From positions 60,178,251 to 60,242,250 of the forward strand of contig CM051463.1 in assembly GCA_028095005.1 (NCBI GenBank): a stretch of 64,000 nt of DNA, written 5' to 3'. Position numbers and translations under genes: made by a program. Shown piece after piece: positions 35,266-45,746 of this stretch. How positions within the stretch are numbered: position 1 is the stretch's first letter; each line of letters begins with the position of its first letter. Origin of the DNA: Rhynchospora pubera (lineage: Eukaryota > Streptophyta > Magnoliopsida > Poales > Cyperaceae). The notes under the pieces are model-generated. The model ran no database searches. It saw only the letters and a list, made by a program, of their open reading frames with translations, and was not told where the DNA came from.

Positions 35266-36124
35266 TAAGCAATTCCGTTAATTAATTAATTGAAATAAAA
35301 ATAGTTGTACAAAATGATCAGTTTGGCACAGTTGTACTGTGGTTATCAGATTTGTTTCCTTATGTAATAGATTTCTCAGAAAATTTGCTTGGGCGTTATA
35401 AATTTCAATGGACATTGGGTGTGCAAGGAAGTTTATTTTTGCCTCGAGCAGACGAGATGTACGCCAAACATTTAACGAGCCAGCTTTAATAAAAACTAAT
35501 AAGAAGAAAATAAATAATAATAATAATTATATTAGTACTAGTAGTACAATAAATACATAAATAAAAAATATTTATATGATTGAACTTTTTTATTTGAAGT
35601 TTCTTTTGACAATTTTGTAATTGGTTTTAAACAAGGTGATGCATACTTGCACCTTTACTGCATTGTTGTTGGGTTTTTTTTTATTATCATTTACAGCTCG
35701 TAGGCGCATTGTTGTTGGTTAGGAAATAAAAATGTGTCCAATAAGTCTAATTTATGAGAGTTATCTCATAATGACGGCTAAAACTTTAATCCCGCAAAGG
35801 GTGTATTATAATTTGAGTTTCATAACAACTTATTTGGTGATTACGTTTCTAAAAAAAAAATGGTGATTACGTGGTCATCTTCCAGCCACCAGAGTCAATT
35901 GCGTGGAAAGGATATTATTAAAACAAACACTTCTAAATAAAAATTGCTTTTACCTAATACAAATGTGCTCCCGGAATGAAATAACAAATCTAATAAAACA
36001 ACGTTCTAGAAGGGCCATCTCTTTTTTTAGTTTTGAAAGTCTCCGTCTTAATTTTTTTTCTTAGCTACTGTTACTTTACTTGTTATAAATGAGGACTTCA
36101 ATTTCATCCGAAACACGAAAATTA

Positions 36125-36315
36125 TGTCAGAAGTTTACCTGTATTATCCGTTTTTCTTTTGGTAATGAAAACACAGTATTATAATGCTGAATTGCTGATA
36201 GCATATAATAACAGAAAAAAATAGAGAATAGTAAAATGACATTTATAAAAATAGCACTTGTACTAAGGATATCATGAGTTCAGACTTTTCAATAACTACA
36301 GGTAAACTTCTGACA
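36125..36315. repeat. 19-bp perfect inverted repeat before F-box copy 2
   Basis: tgtcagaagtttacctgta at 36125-36143 is the exact reverse complement of 36297-36315. The 153 bp between includes microsatellite-like AT sequence. It spans the junction between the relic reductase flank and the F-box promoter. Confidence 0.8.
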
Positions 36316-36325
36316 CAATGAAAAC

Positions 36326-36335
36326 CTATATATAG
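36326..36335 (+). promoter_or_regulatory. TATA box of F-box copy 2
   Basis: ctatatatag lies about 90 bp before the ATG at 36421, followed by a short CT-rich leader, as expected for a plant core promoter. It sits just inside the right end of the 19-bp inverted repeat. Confidence 0.55.
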
Positions 36336-36420
36336 TTACGCTCTTTATCTCTTCATTCATTCAGAAGAGTAACCTAACCTCTTCTTTTCCTCTCCCTCCC
36401 GCCAGGCGGCTGTGGCTGCT

Positions 36421-39400
36421 ATGGCGACCTCTGAACCGTCTGATCCCATACTCCACCAAATTGACCGGCTCTCCAGCCTCCCCGACGAGCTGCTCGTGAC
36501 AATCCTCTCGTTGCTCCCGATTCGTGCAGCAGGTCGCACCTCAGTGCTCTCTCGCCGCTTCCGTCACCTCTGTGAGATCGTTTGGGAGACCTCTCCTTCC
36601 CTTGAGCTCATCAGCCGAGACTTTCCTCCCTGCAGAACCGCCGGTGCTCACTTCGTTACAATGGCCAAACAAATCCTCCTCAGCCGCAGTCCCTCCCAAC
36701 CACTCTCCAGCTTACGCATCGAACTTGAGAGGTTCTTTCGATTTAGTCCATACCGAACTAAACCATCATTCCTCAAATTTTTTAATTCCTTGTATGACAA
36801 GGCCCGCTCCCTCGGCGTGCGCCATCTCACCATCGAAGGTTGTACTTTTTCTTTTTCCATTTTGCCTACCTGCTCGATTCTCTCCCTCATCTTCTCCATC
36901 ACCACTCTTCAGTCCCTCTCACTTTCCGGGCTATTTGATGATTGGCATCAAAATTCTGTCATCCCCTTTGGCGTCACTTTGACCAACCTCAAAAACCTCT
37001 CCATTCAAACTTATTATTCTGCTGACCCCGCCCAACTGAACCGACTTCTCTCTCAGTTGCCTTCCTTGGAAGTTCTATCCATTCAACATGACAGCCCTCA
37101 TGTATTTAGCCTTTCCTCTCAGACAATCAAGCAACTCAACCTGTTCATTAGTAAGTATTGTCCCGCACACAATCCCGTGGAGTTGTCCCTTCCTTCCTTG
37201 GAGTTGCTTCAGGTAGAAAATTATGGGACCCTTGGATTACCTCACATCCGTGCCGACATTCCTTCTCTGAGAAAAGCTGTTCTCCACCTCAACTTCCTTC
37301 GGCAGAACGATTGCAGTGCTGTTGCCGGGCTTCTGAACTCTATCTCACATGCTCAAGAACTAATCCTGCATCTCAAGGAGAGTGATGTAATATGCTCTAC
37401 CCCCTCCTTTCTTTTCATACAATTTTCATTTTTGGCCTGATTTGTTAGTATCCGTATGGACTGGAACTTTATGATTATGAATCAGAGAGCTTTTTAAATA
37501 TGTCTTAAAACTGGACTTGTGATGCAAACTTATACTAGAAACTAACCAGATGGTATGAGGAGTAAATTTGATGCATGGATATAGCTTGTATGGTTCAATT
37601 GCACATTAAAATGTCTTTTTTTTTCTTAAATTTTCTGAGGGCCTGTTGGCAAAGTGCCAACAGCAGTTATTAATTAAAGAAAATAAATAAGATTGTTTAC
37701 AAATGTACAAAAAGTCAAAAACCAAGAAGAGAGAACACCCTCTCCCTCCCCTACATAAACTGTCTTAGAAGGATACAATAGGCTCAAATGTAGTGAGATT
37801 ATTAAATTGCAGAAGCCACTTTCAGAAAATTGTCAAAAAGTATTAGGGTGTATTTAATTTCATGATGGTTCACGAGCATTATATTGAACCCATTGTATCA
37901 TTGTAACTGTTAACAAATATGTTCTCATGAGAATTTCATGATGGTTCAATCCTTTTGTTGCCAGTTTGATGTGTTGGAGAGCACAAATCCCAACAATCTA
38001 GGGATTTGATCAAAGCGGTATATGGGAGTTAGGGTTGAATCAGATTTTATTTTGCTAGCTGCTTTTAGATTAAGAAAATGTAGTGACACACCTGTTCATA
38101 TGTCTGATACACAGCTCACATAATTATCGCAACTTAATGCCTTTTTTGGTAAAATTGCTAGTATTGTAGATTCGTGCTATCGTTGATTTACTTGAACTTT
38201 GTGTGATTTGTACAGTATGAGCTAGATCCATTTCCTATCTTGTTGGAACCAGGCAGAGAACCTCCAAAATTTCCTAATTTAAAGCACTTGGAGGGGGCCA
38301 TGTGCTTTCATGAGCACAATTTTCAAGCCATTGTATCATTGCTGCATCATTCCCCTGCTCTACAATCACTGAAACTGGTTCATAAGGTACATAACTTTTA
38401 AAACTCGTTTCTTATCTTGTTTGTTGTCTTTAGCTTAAATTTCGGTAACTATGCTACCATATGAATGGTTGGTAATTGTTTGCTGAAAATGCTATTTTTG
38501 ACACATGATCTTTGAACCAATCTTTATTAGCTAGGCCTAGCAAGGGCTAAAATATTCTGTTGGAGTGGAATTTTCTTAGGAAAACTCCAATGTCTACTCC
38601 TTTTTGAGTTTACTTTTTCCTTTTGGTTCAGTTCATTCCCCTTAGCTTTTTTCTTTGTTTCTTCTTTTAGATTTTTTTGGGTTTTTGTTAAACTTTTAGC
38701 ATCTTGCTAAAATCTTGTACCTTTTAACCTTGTTTAATTTAATATTTAAGATAGGGGCTTGACCCCTATTTTTCTTCAAAAAAAAACAATATTTTATGTT
38801 ATCAGCAACCTATCTTCTTTTTCAGTTCTTCTTTATTTGTAGCTGTTGAATTAAATAAAGTTATGGTTGGGAAATTGACTTCTTTTTTTTCCCCCCTAAG
38901 AACAACTAGGAATTAGTAAAGGCAAGGTTGACAGAACCCTGATTTGTTTTGTTCAACATCTGGTCACAACTGAGACTTCCATGGGTTGTTGCTGATCCTC
39001 TTTTCCTTTCATTGTAGGAAGTTTTCATTTTCACATCTCCGTTTTTATCTTTGAAAAAAAAAAATGAAAAAAAGCCTGAACTATACTTATTGTTTATCCC
39101 TTTTCTGTTCAAATTACCCTATATACAAGTTGAGTTTGGGTCCTTTTGAACCTTCGGACTGTTATTTATTGTGGTATTGACCATGCTACTTAGTTGCTTA
39201 TGGTGTTCTGGAATTGAGTAGGAATTGAGATAGGTAGAAGAAATCTCTCTCTGTTCATCCCCAATACTAAACAACATATTTTTTGAGTTATGTTTTCATT
39301 TTTCCTACTTCAATACTAAAAAGAAAAGTATCAAACTAAGTTCCTCAGTATGAATGCTATTTTGATGAGTAATAGTATCAATAAATTTGAAAATCAAATG

Positions 39401-40376
39401 TATAACTGGGTTACACAATCTTGGTAACAGCAACTCTATTTTTTATCGTAAAAGGAAACTTATGGATGAAATGAAATTAGAAGATGTTTTCATTGAAATG
39501 CTGCAAAATGATCTCTGGAGCCGTTTGGATCGTTTAGGAATAGGAGGAATTTCCTATTCCTTGGCATAAAGTATTGGGAAGTGTGTAATTTTGTGAAGAG
39601 TTTGGATTGTTTATAATAAATTTATGCCTAGAAATAGAAAATTTCCCACATTTCCACTTGATCCAAACGGCCCCAAAATATCTATGTATAAATATGCACG
39701 ACATAATTTTACACATCTTCATATAAGCATAATTCTAATGGATGAACCTTTTGAAATAAACACATTCAGTAATAAAGAAAAATAGAAAAATGATCGGATA
39801 AAATACCTAATACTAGCACTTTATTTGTAGTTTCTCAATTACTTTTTCACTTGAATTTCAACTGTATTACGTTGTCTTAATAGAAGAGAGTCTGGTTTTG
39901 TGGTACTTGAAAATTCAGATATGTAGGTCGAGTTGTCGGAACTGAAGAAATACCATAATATCTGAAAGTTCTTTTTTATCGACTATTGTGGGTCCCATGA
40001 TACTGTGTCTAGATTAGCCCCTTCAGAACATTACTAGTCATTAGCTGGCATAGAGGCTCGACTGACCCAATTGAAAATTAGTTGGGTGTGGAAAATTGGT
40101 TGTGATGTTTGCATCATTCTTATATTTTTTTTCCAAACATTTTTAGTTTGTTATCAACAGCTATATGTTTGATCATGTTCTTTGTTTCAGGCTTTATTCT
40201 CTATGGCGAGAAAGAGAAAGAGAAAGAGGGATGATTGGAGATCAATGTTGCCCCAAAATGCAGATGGCAATCGTAACTACGTTCATTTGACAAATCTTCA
40301 TTTAGGACAGCGCAGGGAATTTATGAAGTTGGCGGGCAAGCAATGCACTCCTAAATTGGTTCAACCACATTGCTAG
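36421..40376 (+). CDS. F-box/LRR protein, copy 2 (3 exons, about 440 aa)
   Basis: Exons are 36421-37386, 38216-38386 and 40191-40376; junctions are GT-AG and all phase 0, and the stop is TAG. F-box proteins recruit substrates to SCF ubiquitin ligases through SKP1/ASK. The F-box lies at about residues 19-60 (LSSLPDELLVTILSLLPIRA, SRRFRHLCEIVW). Leucine-rich repeats of the plant F-box/FBD type follow (LRHLTIEG-type, ITTLQSLSLSGLF, LTNLKNLSIQ, LPSLEVLSI), and a last exon encodes a basic KRKRKR stretch. The upstream GTG in the same frame is ignored because an ATG follows with family-like MATSEP. An additional small exon in the long introns cannot be excluded. Intron 2 contains a MITE missing from copy 1. 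The substrate is unknown. Confidence 0.82.
39517..39674. mobile_element. GTTTGGAT-ended MITE in F-box copy 2 intron 2
   Basis: Ends ggagccgtttggatc and gatccaaacggcccc are inverted repeats, with tattccttggcataaa as another inner repeat. The corresponding intron of copy 1 (around 18270-18285) reads straight through, so insertion followed the duplication. Confidence 0.78.
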
Positions 40377-40991
40377 GGCTTCACCCGCAAGATAAATGCA
40401 GTGAAATCTCAACTCGATAAATTGGGAACTCGAAATATACAAAAACATTATTTGAAAAGCAATGCTCTAACTGCTATTTTTCTAGGCTATTCATAGAGAA
40501 ACATCGCAAACAGATATTGATGTAAAAGTAAATTCTTCATTCCAACTAAACCAGATTTGCTTCACATCCAATTCAAAATAACTTGGGAAAATTTTAGCTT
40601 GTCAATCATTTTTTGTCCAAGTTCGACAAAAAACTATGGAAAACATGTTTCTAATCACACAACCTAATTGTCAAGTACTGCTTAAAAAAAAAAAAAAACA
40701 ATTTGGTGATACTCACGTAAGCAATGAATGCCTGTGTGGCTTTTTCCCAATACCACGAAATATTACGTGAAATTCACCATAGAACCTAAATCCAATATTT
40801 TCTTTGTCACTGATTAAAATCTTTATAAGCATGGAGTTTGATGACTTGGATAACTATAATTTTGGAATGAGGCGCTTGAGAAGCTCAATCAAGTCACGGG
40901 TGTTAATGACATATATGAGAGCTGGCAATGTACCGACCTGATGCCTCCTTATTTTCATACACCAAAAGCAACGCCTCTGCAAGATCTCTTA

Positions 40992-41404
40992 GCTAGGGTC
41001 TGCTCCACCGTGCTTCATTAATGGAAGGGAACGTAAAAAGGAGGGAAGGGGTGACCGAAGAAGTTTACCCTCCAAATAGTAAACTCTTTATAAGTTTGTC
41101 TCTATTGTTACCACCTATTCTATTCCTCTCCTTCTTCTAGGGTGCGTTTGGATCGTTGGAAAAAAGAAGAAGAAGAAGGAAGAAGAAGAAAAAAAATTAT
41201 AAACAATCCAAACTCTTCACAAAGTTACACACTTTCCAATACTTCTTCTCACTTCTTCCCTTCTTCCCACACCTATCCAAATGGAGCCCTAAGTTCTAAC
41301 TTCCTCTCTGGAGCAAGTAAACAAGTTCGGTCAACCTAATTTACTCATTTCTTCCGTTACTTCCTTCTCCATCTCATCCAAAATGTGATCCTGCAGCAGA
41401 CCTT
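40992..41404. mobile_element. Insertion in relic exon 5, with a nested GTTTGGAT MITE
   Basis: Alignment with exon 5 is lost after agatctctta and resumes at acatccact. The inner ends gggtctgct and agcagacc are inverted, and TTA on both sides is a possible TSD. A nested element at about 41140-41290 (gggtgcgtttggatc ... atccaaatggagccc, with GAA-rich and TTC-rich halves) is kin to 11922-12078. Confidence 0.6.
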
Positions 41405-41427
41405 TACATCCACTCTATTTCTGGATT

Positions 41428-41860
41428 GGCATCCTCGACAGCCTTTAAGTGAATGTTTGGTACAGCCGAGTAGTTTTTTTTTTAATATTTAAAAATTTTA
41501 AAATTCAAATGTTGAATCCAAATCGTTAATTTTGTTTAATTTTTATGGGCAATACGTTTTCATATAAGTTTTATTAATTTTGTAGCTGATTTGTACTAGA
41601 TCAATTGGTCAACAAATAAACGAATCTGGTTAACTCTCACGGATTAATTCTAATACGTTCATAATTTGGTCACTTAATCAAGTATCAAATCGACTCCAAA
41701 ATTTATAAAACTTATATGAATACACATCGTTCGTAAAATTGAACAAAATCAACGATTTGGATTCAATATTTGAACTTTAAATTTTTTAAATATTAAAAAA
41801 AAAACTACTCGGCTGTACCAAACAACCGATTTTAAAGGGATGCCGAGGATGCCAATCCTA
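41428..41860. mobile_element. About 430-bp MITE with long terminal inverted repeats
   Basis: Both ends read attggcatcctcg inward, and the arms share gtttggtacagccgagtagt at full identity, followed by paired AT-rich sequence. Each arm is roughly 100 nt. The flanks carry catccactctatttct and ctatatttcttgag, a degenerate 9-10-bp duplication of exon 5 sequence, which suggests a Mutator-like origin. Confidence 0.75.
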
Positions 41861-42092
41861 TATTTCTTGAGATATTTTCTACTGCCAATCCAATTTTTTT
41901 TATTACAAAAAATGAAATAATTAATTTTTTTTGTTTGTCCTTTCTACTTGTGTGCCTAGGCAAGTTTGTGTAACACCACAAAACAACAACATATATAAAG
42001 GAAACCTGTAAAATGCGAAAAACTGCCTTTTTAATCATAAATCATAGAAATTGCCACTGACTTAACCTATAAAATATTAGACTCACAAACTA

Positions 42093-42674
42093 TGATAATA
42101 GCCCCAAGAGAATATTATTTCAGCTGTTATTTTCATTATTATTATTATTATTTTTTTTGAAGGCAGGAGGTTGAGCATCCAACCTTTTTTTATCAATAAA
42201 AAAAGTTACAGGTTTACGATACGGATGATTCAGTATTACAATTGTTTACAATACGAGGTTTTTACGGGTGATTTGAGCTAAACAATAAGGAGGACAAAGG
42301 GGTTTAGAGCTATAATAGATTTGATAAAGTGTAATTGGCAACTGATTATAACTTTGTGACTGTCTTTATAATTTAACTTCATGTATTTTGGTCAAAAGCA
42401 CAACTTCATGTATTTTGGTCAAAAGCACAACTTATAGTAACTTGATGATTACCAAGAGTATTAGTATTAATCAGTTCGATATAAATTACAGTTTTGAGAG
42501 TCAAACGAGGCCAATCCGCACTTAATTTTGGTTTAATGGATTAATGTGTTATGTGAGGATTGACTTATTGTAGCTTATTTGAGTTATTGTCTGACCAAGG
42601 CATGGCTTTGGTTTAATTGCAAAACTTTTAGGAACCAAAAAGTATGCTGAAATTCAACTAACAATAGCAATCAG
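42093..42674. other. Non-coding spacer
   Basis: Between the inverted-duplication arm and the hAT element. It contains an ATT microsatellite (about 42135-42155) and a 27-bp direct repeat (cttcatgtattttggtcaaa at 42379 and again at 42406). No gene. Confidence 0.5.
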
Positions 42675-43160
42675 ATTTCAGTTAGAGATGAAACGATCCA
42701 ATCCGCATCCGAAAGGATTCGGATGCGGATTTTTCGGATGCGGATGCGGATTCGGTTTTTTTAAAACGGATACAGATGTAAATTAAGATAAAAATTTGTA
42801 TCCGAAATATTTAAGCAAACGAATATCCGAATAGAGCGACTGGAATCCAACAAAATCCCTTTTGTATAGTGCTCAAAATGTGGATGCGAATTCAGATAAA
42901 AATCGGGGCTGATAACCATCATCCTCGATTTCTATCATCTCCATCATCCTCAAAACGGCGTTTTTCATTTTTAGAAAACGCGTATCCACCATCCCCTGGA
43001 ATCATCCTCTCTTTCCCTCTTTATTTCGCTAATTTTTCCCCATCTCCCGATTCACTACTATCCAGAGCTCATCTCTCTCCCTCCTCTGTTATATATGTAA
43101 TGATTTATAACCAGAACAGTCATATATATAACCAGAACAATTATATATTTTATCAATAAC

Positions 43161-44526
43161 ACTTGTATATTTAATCAGAACAATTATATATAACCAGAAC
43201 AGTTATATATTTAACCAGAACCTTTGTGTATTTAACCAGAACCTTTGTATATTTAATCAAAACCTTTGTGTCACTCCCTCCGCTCCGTGTCACTCGTCCC
43301 TCCCTCCTATCTGTTTCGTTCATCCCTCCCCTTCATTCCCTCATCCAAAAAAGAAAATTCGCTCATTCTCCCTCTCATCCAAAAAAAGAAAACACGTTAA
43401 TAACTATAAGGAGATGATGGGATAATAGAAAAAGGAGGATGACGGGTGCGCCACCTGCCGCACCGGATTATTTTAAGTAATTTGACTAACCGATTCGGTC
43501 GCCGACTCGGCATAGATACGCGTATCTCGTTTAATTTGAGGGCTGTATAGCATTTAATTTAAGGTGTCATATAATACTTGTATATTTAATCAGAACAATT
43601 ATATATATAACCAGAACAGTTATATATTTAACCAGAACCTTTGTGTATTTAACCAGAACCTTTGTATATTTAATCAAAACCTTTGTGTCACTCCCTCCGC
43701 TCCGTGTCACTCGTCCCTCCCTCCTAGGGCTGTATACAAGCCGAGTTTGAGCGAGTTGAGCATAACTCGAACTCGAACTCGTTACAACTCGAGTCAACTC
43801 GTGACTCGTTCGGGAGGCAGTTCCGAGCTAACCGAGCCAACTCGAACTCGCCATTTTGTAACTCGAGTCAACTCGTGACTCGGTATTCAACTCGTGAATA
43901 TAGTGAATAGATGCAATAATTATTTATGAGTATTACAATAATATAAAAAAATAAATTTTATTATCAATTTTATTCTTTTCCATTGATTTGAAGCAAAATA
44001 TGTCTTGAAACTCAAGATTAATACTCATAGATCATGGTGATGATCTCCAAAAAATAAAATTTATTACGTCACGAGTCAGCTCATGAGTCAACGAGCCGAG
44101 TTGAGCCTAACTCAAACTCGACTCATTTATTAACCGAGTTGGTTCAACTCGAGTTATGCCAACTCGAGTTCTTTTAGCTCGAGTTATAATCGAGTTTTTC
44201 ACGAGTCGAGTTCGAGTAACTCACGAGTTACGAGCTTTTTGCTCACCCCTACTCCCTCCTATCTGTTTCGTTCATCCCTCCCCTTCATTCCCTCATCCAA
44301 AAAAAAAATTCGCTCATTCTCCCTCTCATCCAAAAAAAGAAAACACGTTAATAACTATAAGGAGATGATGGGATAATAGAAAAAGGAGGATGACGGATGC
44401 GCCACCTGCCGCACCGGATTATTTTAAGTAATTTGACTAACCGATTCGGTCGCCGACTCGGCATAGATACGCGTATCTCGTTTAATTTGAGGGCTGTATA
44501 GCATTTAATTTAAGGTGTCATATAAT
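43161..44526. repeat. 415-bp tandem duplication, second copy interrupted
   Basis: 43161-43575 is repeated at 43576-44526. The second copy is longer by 536 bp because of the nested hAT and its TSD; without it the copies are 415 and 416 bp and nearly identical. The unit includes ccagaacagttatat minisatellite units and the gagatgatgggataatag end. Confidence 0.88.
43725..44251. mobile_element. 527-bp nested hAT element, 8-bp TSD CTCCCTCC
   Basis: Begins TAGGGCTG and ends CACCCCTA. CTCCCTCC is found at 43717-43724 and 44252-44259. The other copy of the tandem duplication (about 43303) shows the uninterrupted site. Rich in actcgag/ctcgagt motifs; no coding capacity. Related to the split element at 22983-28116. 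Confidence 0.92.
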
Positions 44527-45149
44527 ATGTATGTCGGGATTATGATGGGCGCATGCCTCTGACGCAGCTATCACATAGAAGGAAATTAAAACGACAGACC
44601 CCATCCGTAACTCGTTTAATATATACCTCTCTTGTATAACTTGTTTTTTACTTGTGGGACTAACTTTACCTCAAAACCGGACGCACAACTCAATTTATGA
44701 GACACTAAACAAAGCTAACATTGGGCCTTTAATGGATCAAAAGGTGATTTGTGATGGTGAAGATTTGTTAATCAAATATACGTCCAAAAAGTCCAAAGAT
44801 ATTTAATGGCCAATGGGATTGCTATCTTGTCATTGTCAAATGCCAGTTTTAAACTATAATATTTTTTTTAAAATTTAGATATTAATAGAAGTACTATAAA
44901 TTTAAAAAATAAATTGTTGAACTAGCTAAGCTCAATTTTTAGCTACTAAAAAATCAATGCTATATAGTTCAATCCGTTAAAAAAAATTATATACACCAAA
45001 ATATTTCCCATTAGTTTTTTTTAATTACAAAAATATATTAATATTAATATATATTATTATTTTAATTATTTTATATATATAGCCGTATCCGAGTTTTTTG
45101 AAAAATGCCGTATCCCCGCACCCAAGTAACATAGCTCAAAATAGTAATG

Positions 45150-45225
45150 AAACGTGGGAGCATGGGATTCGAACCGAAGACTTGTCGTAAGGAATCCAAC
45201 GGCTCTACCACTTTGCAAACAAACT
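45150..45225 (-). repeat. tRNA-like (SINE-head-like) relic
   Basis: On the minus strand tttgcaaagtggtagagc resembles a Pol III A box and cggttcgaatccca a B box, at tRNA spacing. The stems do not fold into a good cloverleaf, so it is not called a tRNA gene. It lies inside the hAT element. Confidence 0.4.
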
Positions 45226-45746
45226 TTTGGTGATTGTGAAGTTTCATGTTTATATATATCAGTTTAAGTTTCTAGAGTAACTTGACAAAGCTATTTACAA
45301 AATTGGTTTACTTTTAAGCTATTTAATTTGGAAAAAAGTTAAGATTGTAGAAAAGATAATTATTTCTAATGAAAATTTATAACTAAAATAAATAATATTT
45401 GTATTTGATTTTGAACTCAGGTTAAATGGAATAAATTGTTAAAGTAATAGTACTACTTTTATGGTTCATCTCTAATTAATTTATGTAACAAATATTTATA
45501 CGCATTATGAAAGTTACACAAAGTGCTAAACAACTATCTTTATTACTATAATATGATCCATATTCAACATAATATATCCGTATTTGTTTCCGAATTCGAC
45601 AATATCCGAATCGTATTCGAATTCATTTAAAATTCAAATCGTATTCGTATTTAAACACATCCGTATTCGTATCCGAATCCGATAAAAAATATGAAGACGG
45701 ATATGGTTTGACCACTATCCGATCCGTTTTCATCCCTAATTTCAGT

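Larger units (their letters stand above)
28517..36310 (+). pseudogene. 3' remnant of a third reductase copy, shredded by nested insertions
   Basis: Segments 28517-28604, 28757-28810, 29811-29870, 33802-34402 and 35266-36300 line up in order with copy D intron 5, exon 6 and 3' flank (51115-52680). The exon 6 relic is at about 34181-34270. It keeps gtagaagtagaggaaggg, an internal stretch is deleted, and it ends in the same cttttggaatga as copy D. A TGA also breaks the frame near 34246. Exons 1-5 are absent. The gaps correspond to separate mobile-element insertions, listed individually. Confidence 0.82.
40845..41890 (-). pseudogene. Inverted relic of reductase exon 5
   Basis: Reverse complement of reductase A exon 5, in two pieces at about 41860-41890 and 40845-40991, with intron 4 sequence to about 42092 and intron 5 sequence to about 40490. 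The acceptor and first bases of the exon are deleted (cagtagaaaatatctcaaga lacks the preceding acagg), and the donor taaaaagtaag is lost. Two insertions split the exon. Exon 6 is absent from this arm. Confidence 0.8.
36377..42092. repeat. Right arm of the inverted duplication
   Basis: Reverse-complement match to 15358-20645, running from F-box upstream sequence to reductase intron 4. It differs by a deletion of reductase exon 6 plus flank (junction near 40485) and by insertions at 39517-39674, 40992-41404 and 41428-41860. Confidence 0.85.
42683..45738. mobile_element. 3.06-kb Ac/Ds-type hAT element, non-autonomous, 8-bp TSD
   Basis: Ends TAGAGATGAAA and, reversed, TAGGGATGAAA match the Ac/Ds terminal consensus with one mismatch between them. 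ATTTCAGT flanks both ends exactly (42675-42682 and 45739-45746). No transposase remains. The interior holds a nested foldback at about 42908-43445 with atcatctcc/ggagatgat ends, a tandem duplication, a nested hAT, and a tRNA-like segment. Subterminal cggatgcgg/tccgaat motifs repeat at both ends, as in Ds elements. Confidence 0.93.

Noticed and set aside
34457..35272. Pro/Ser- or Gly/Glu-rich ORFs at 34.5-35.3 kb
   Set aside because: They are translations of the mirrored C/T- and G/A-rich arms of a snapback element.
43567..43878. ORF with repeated IFNQN motifs
   Set aside because: It reads through a minisatellite in the hAT tandem duplication; no start context and no family match.
45150..45225. 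Candidate tRNA gene on the minus strand
   Set aside because: A- and B-box-like motifs are present, but the acceptor, anticodon and T stems do not pair properly.
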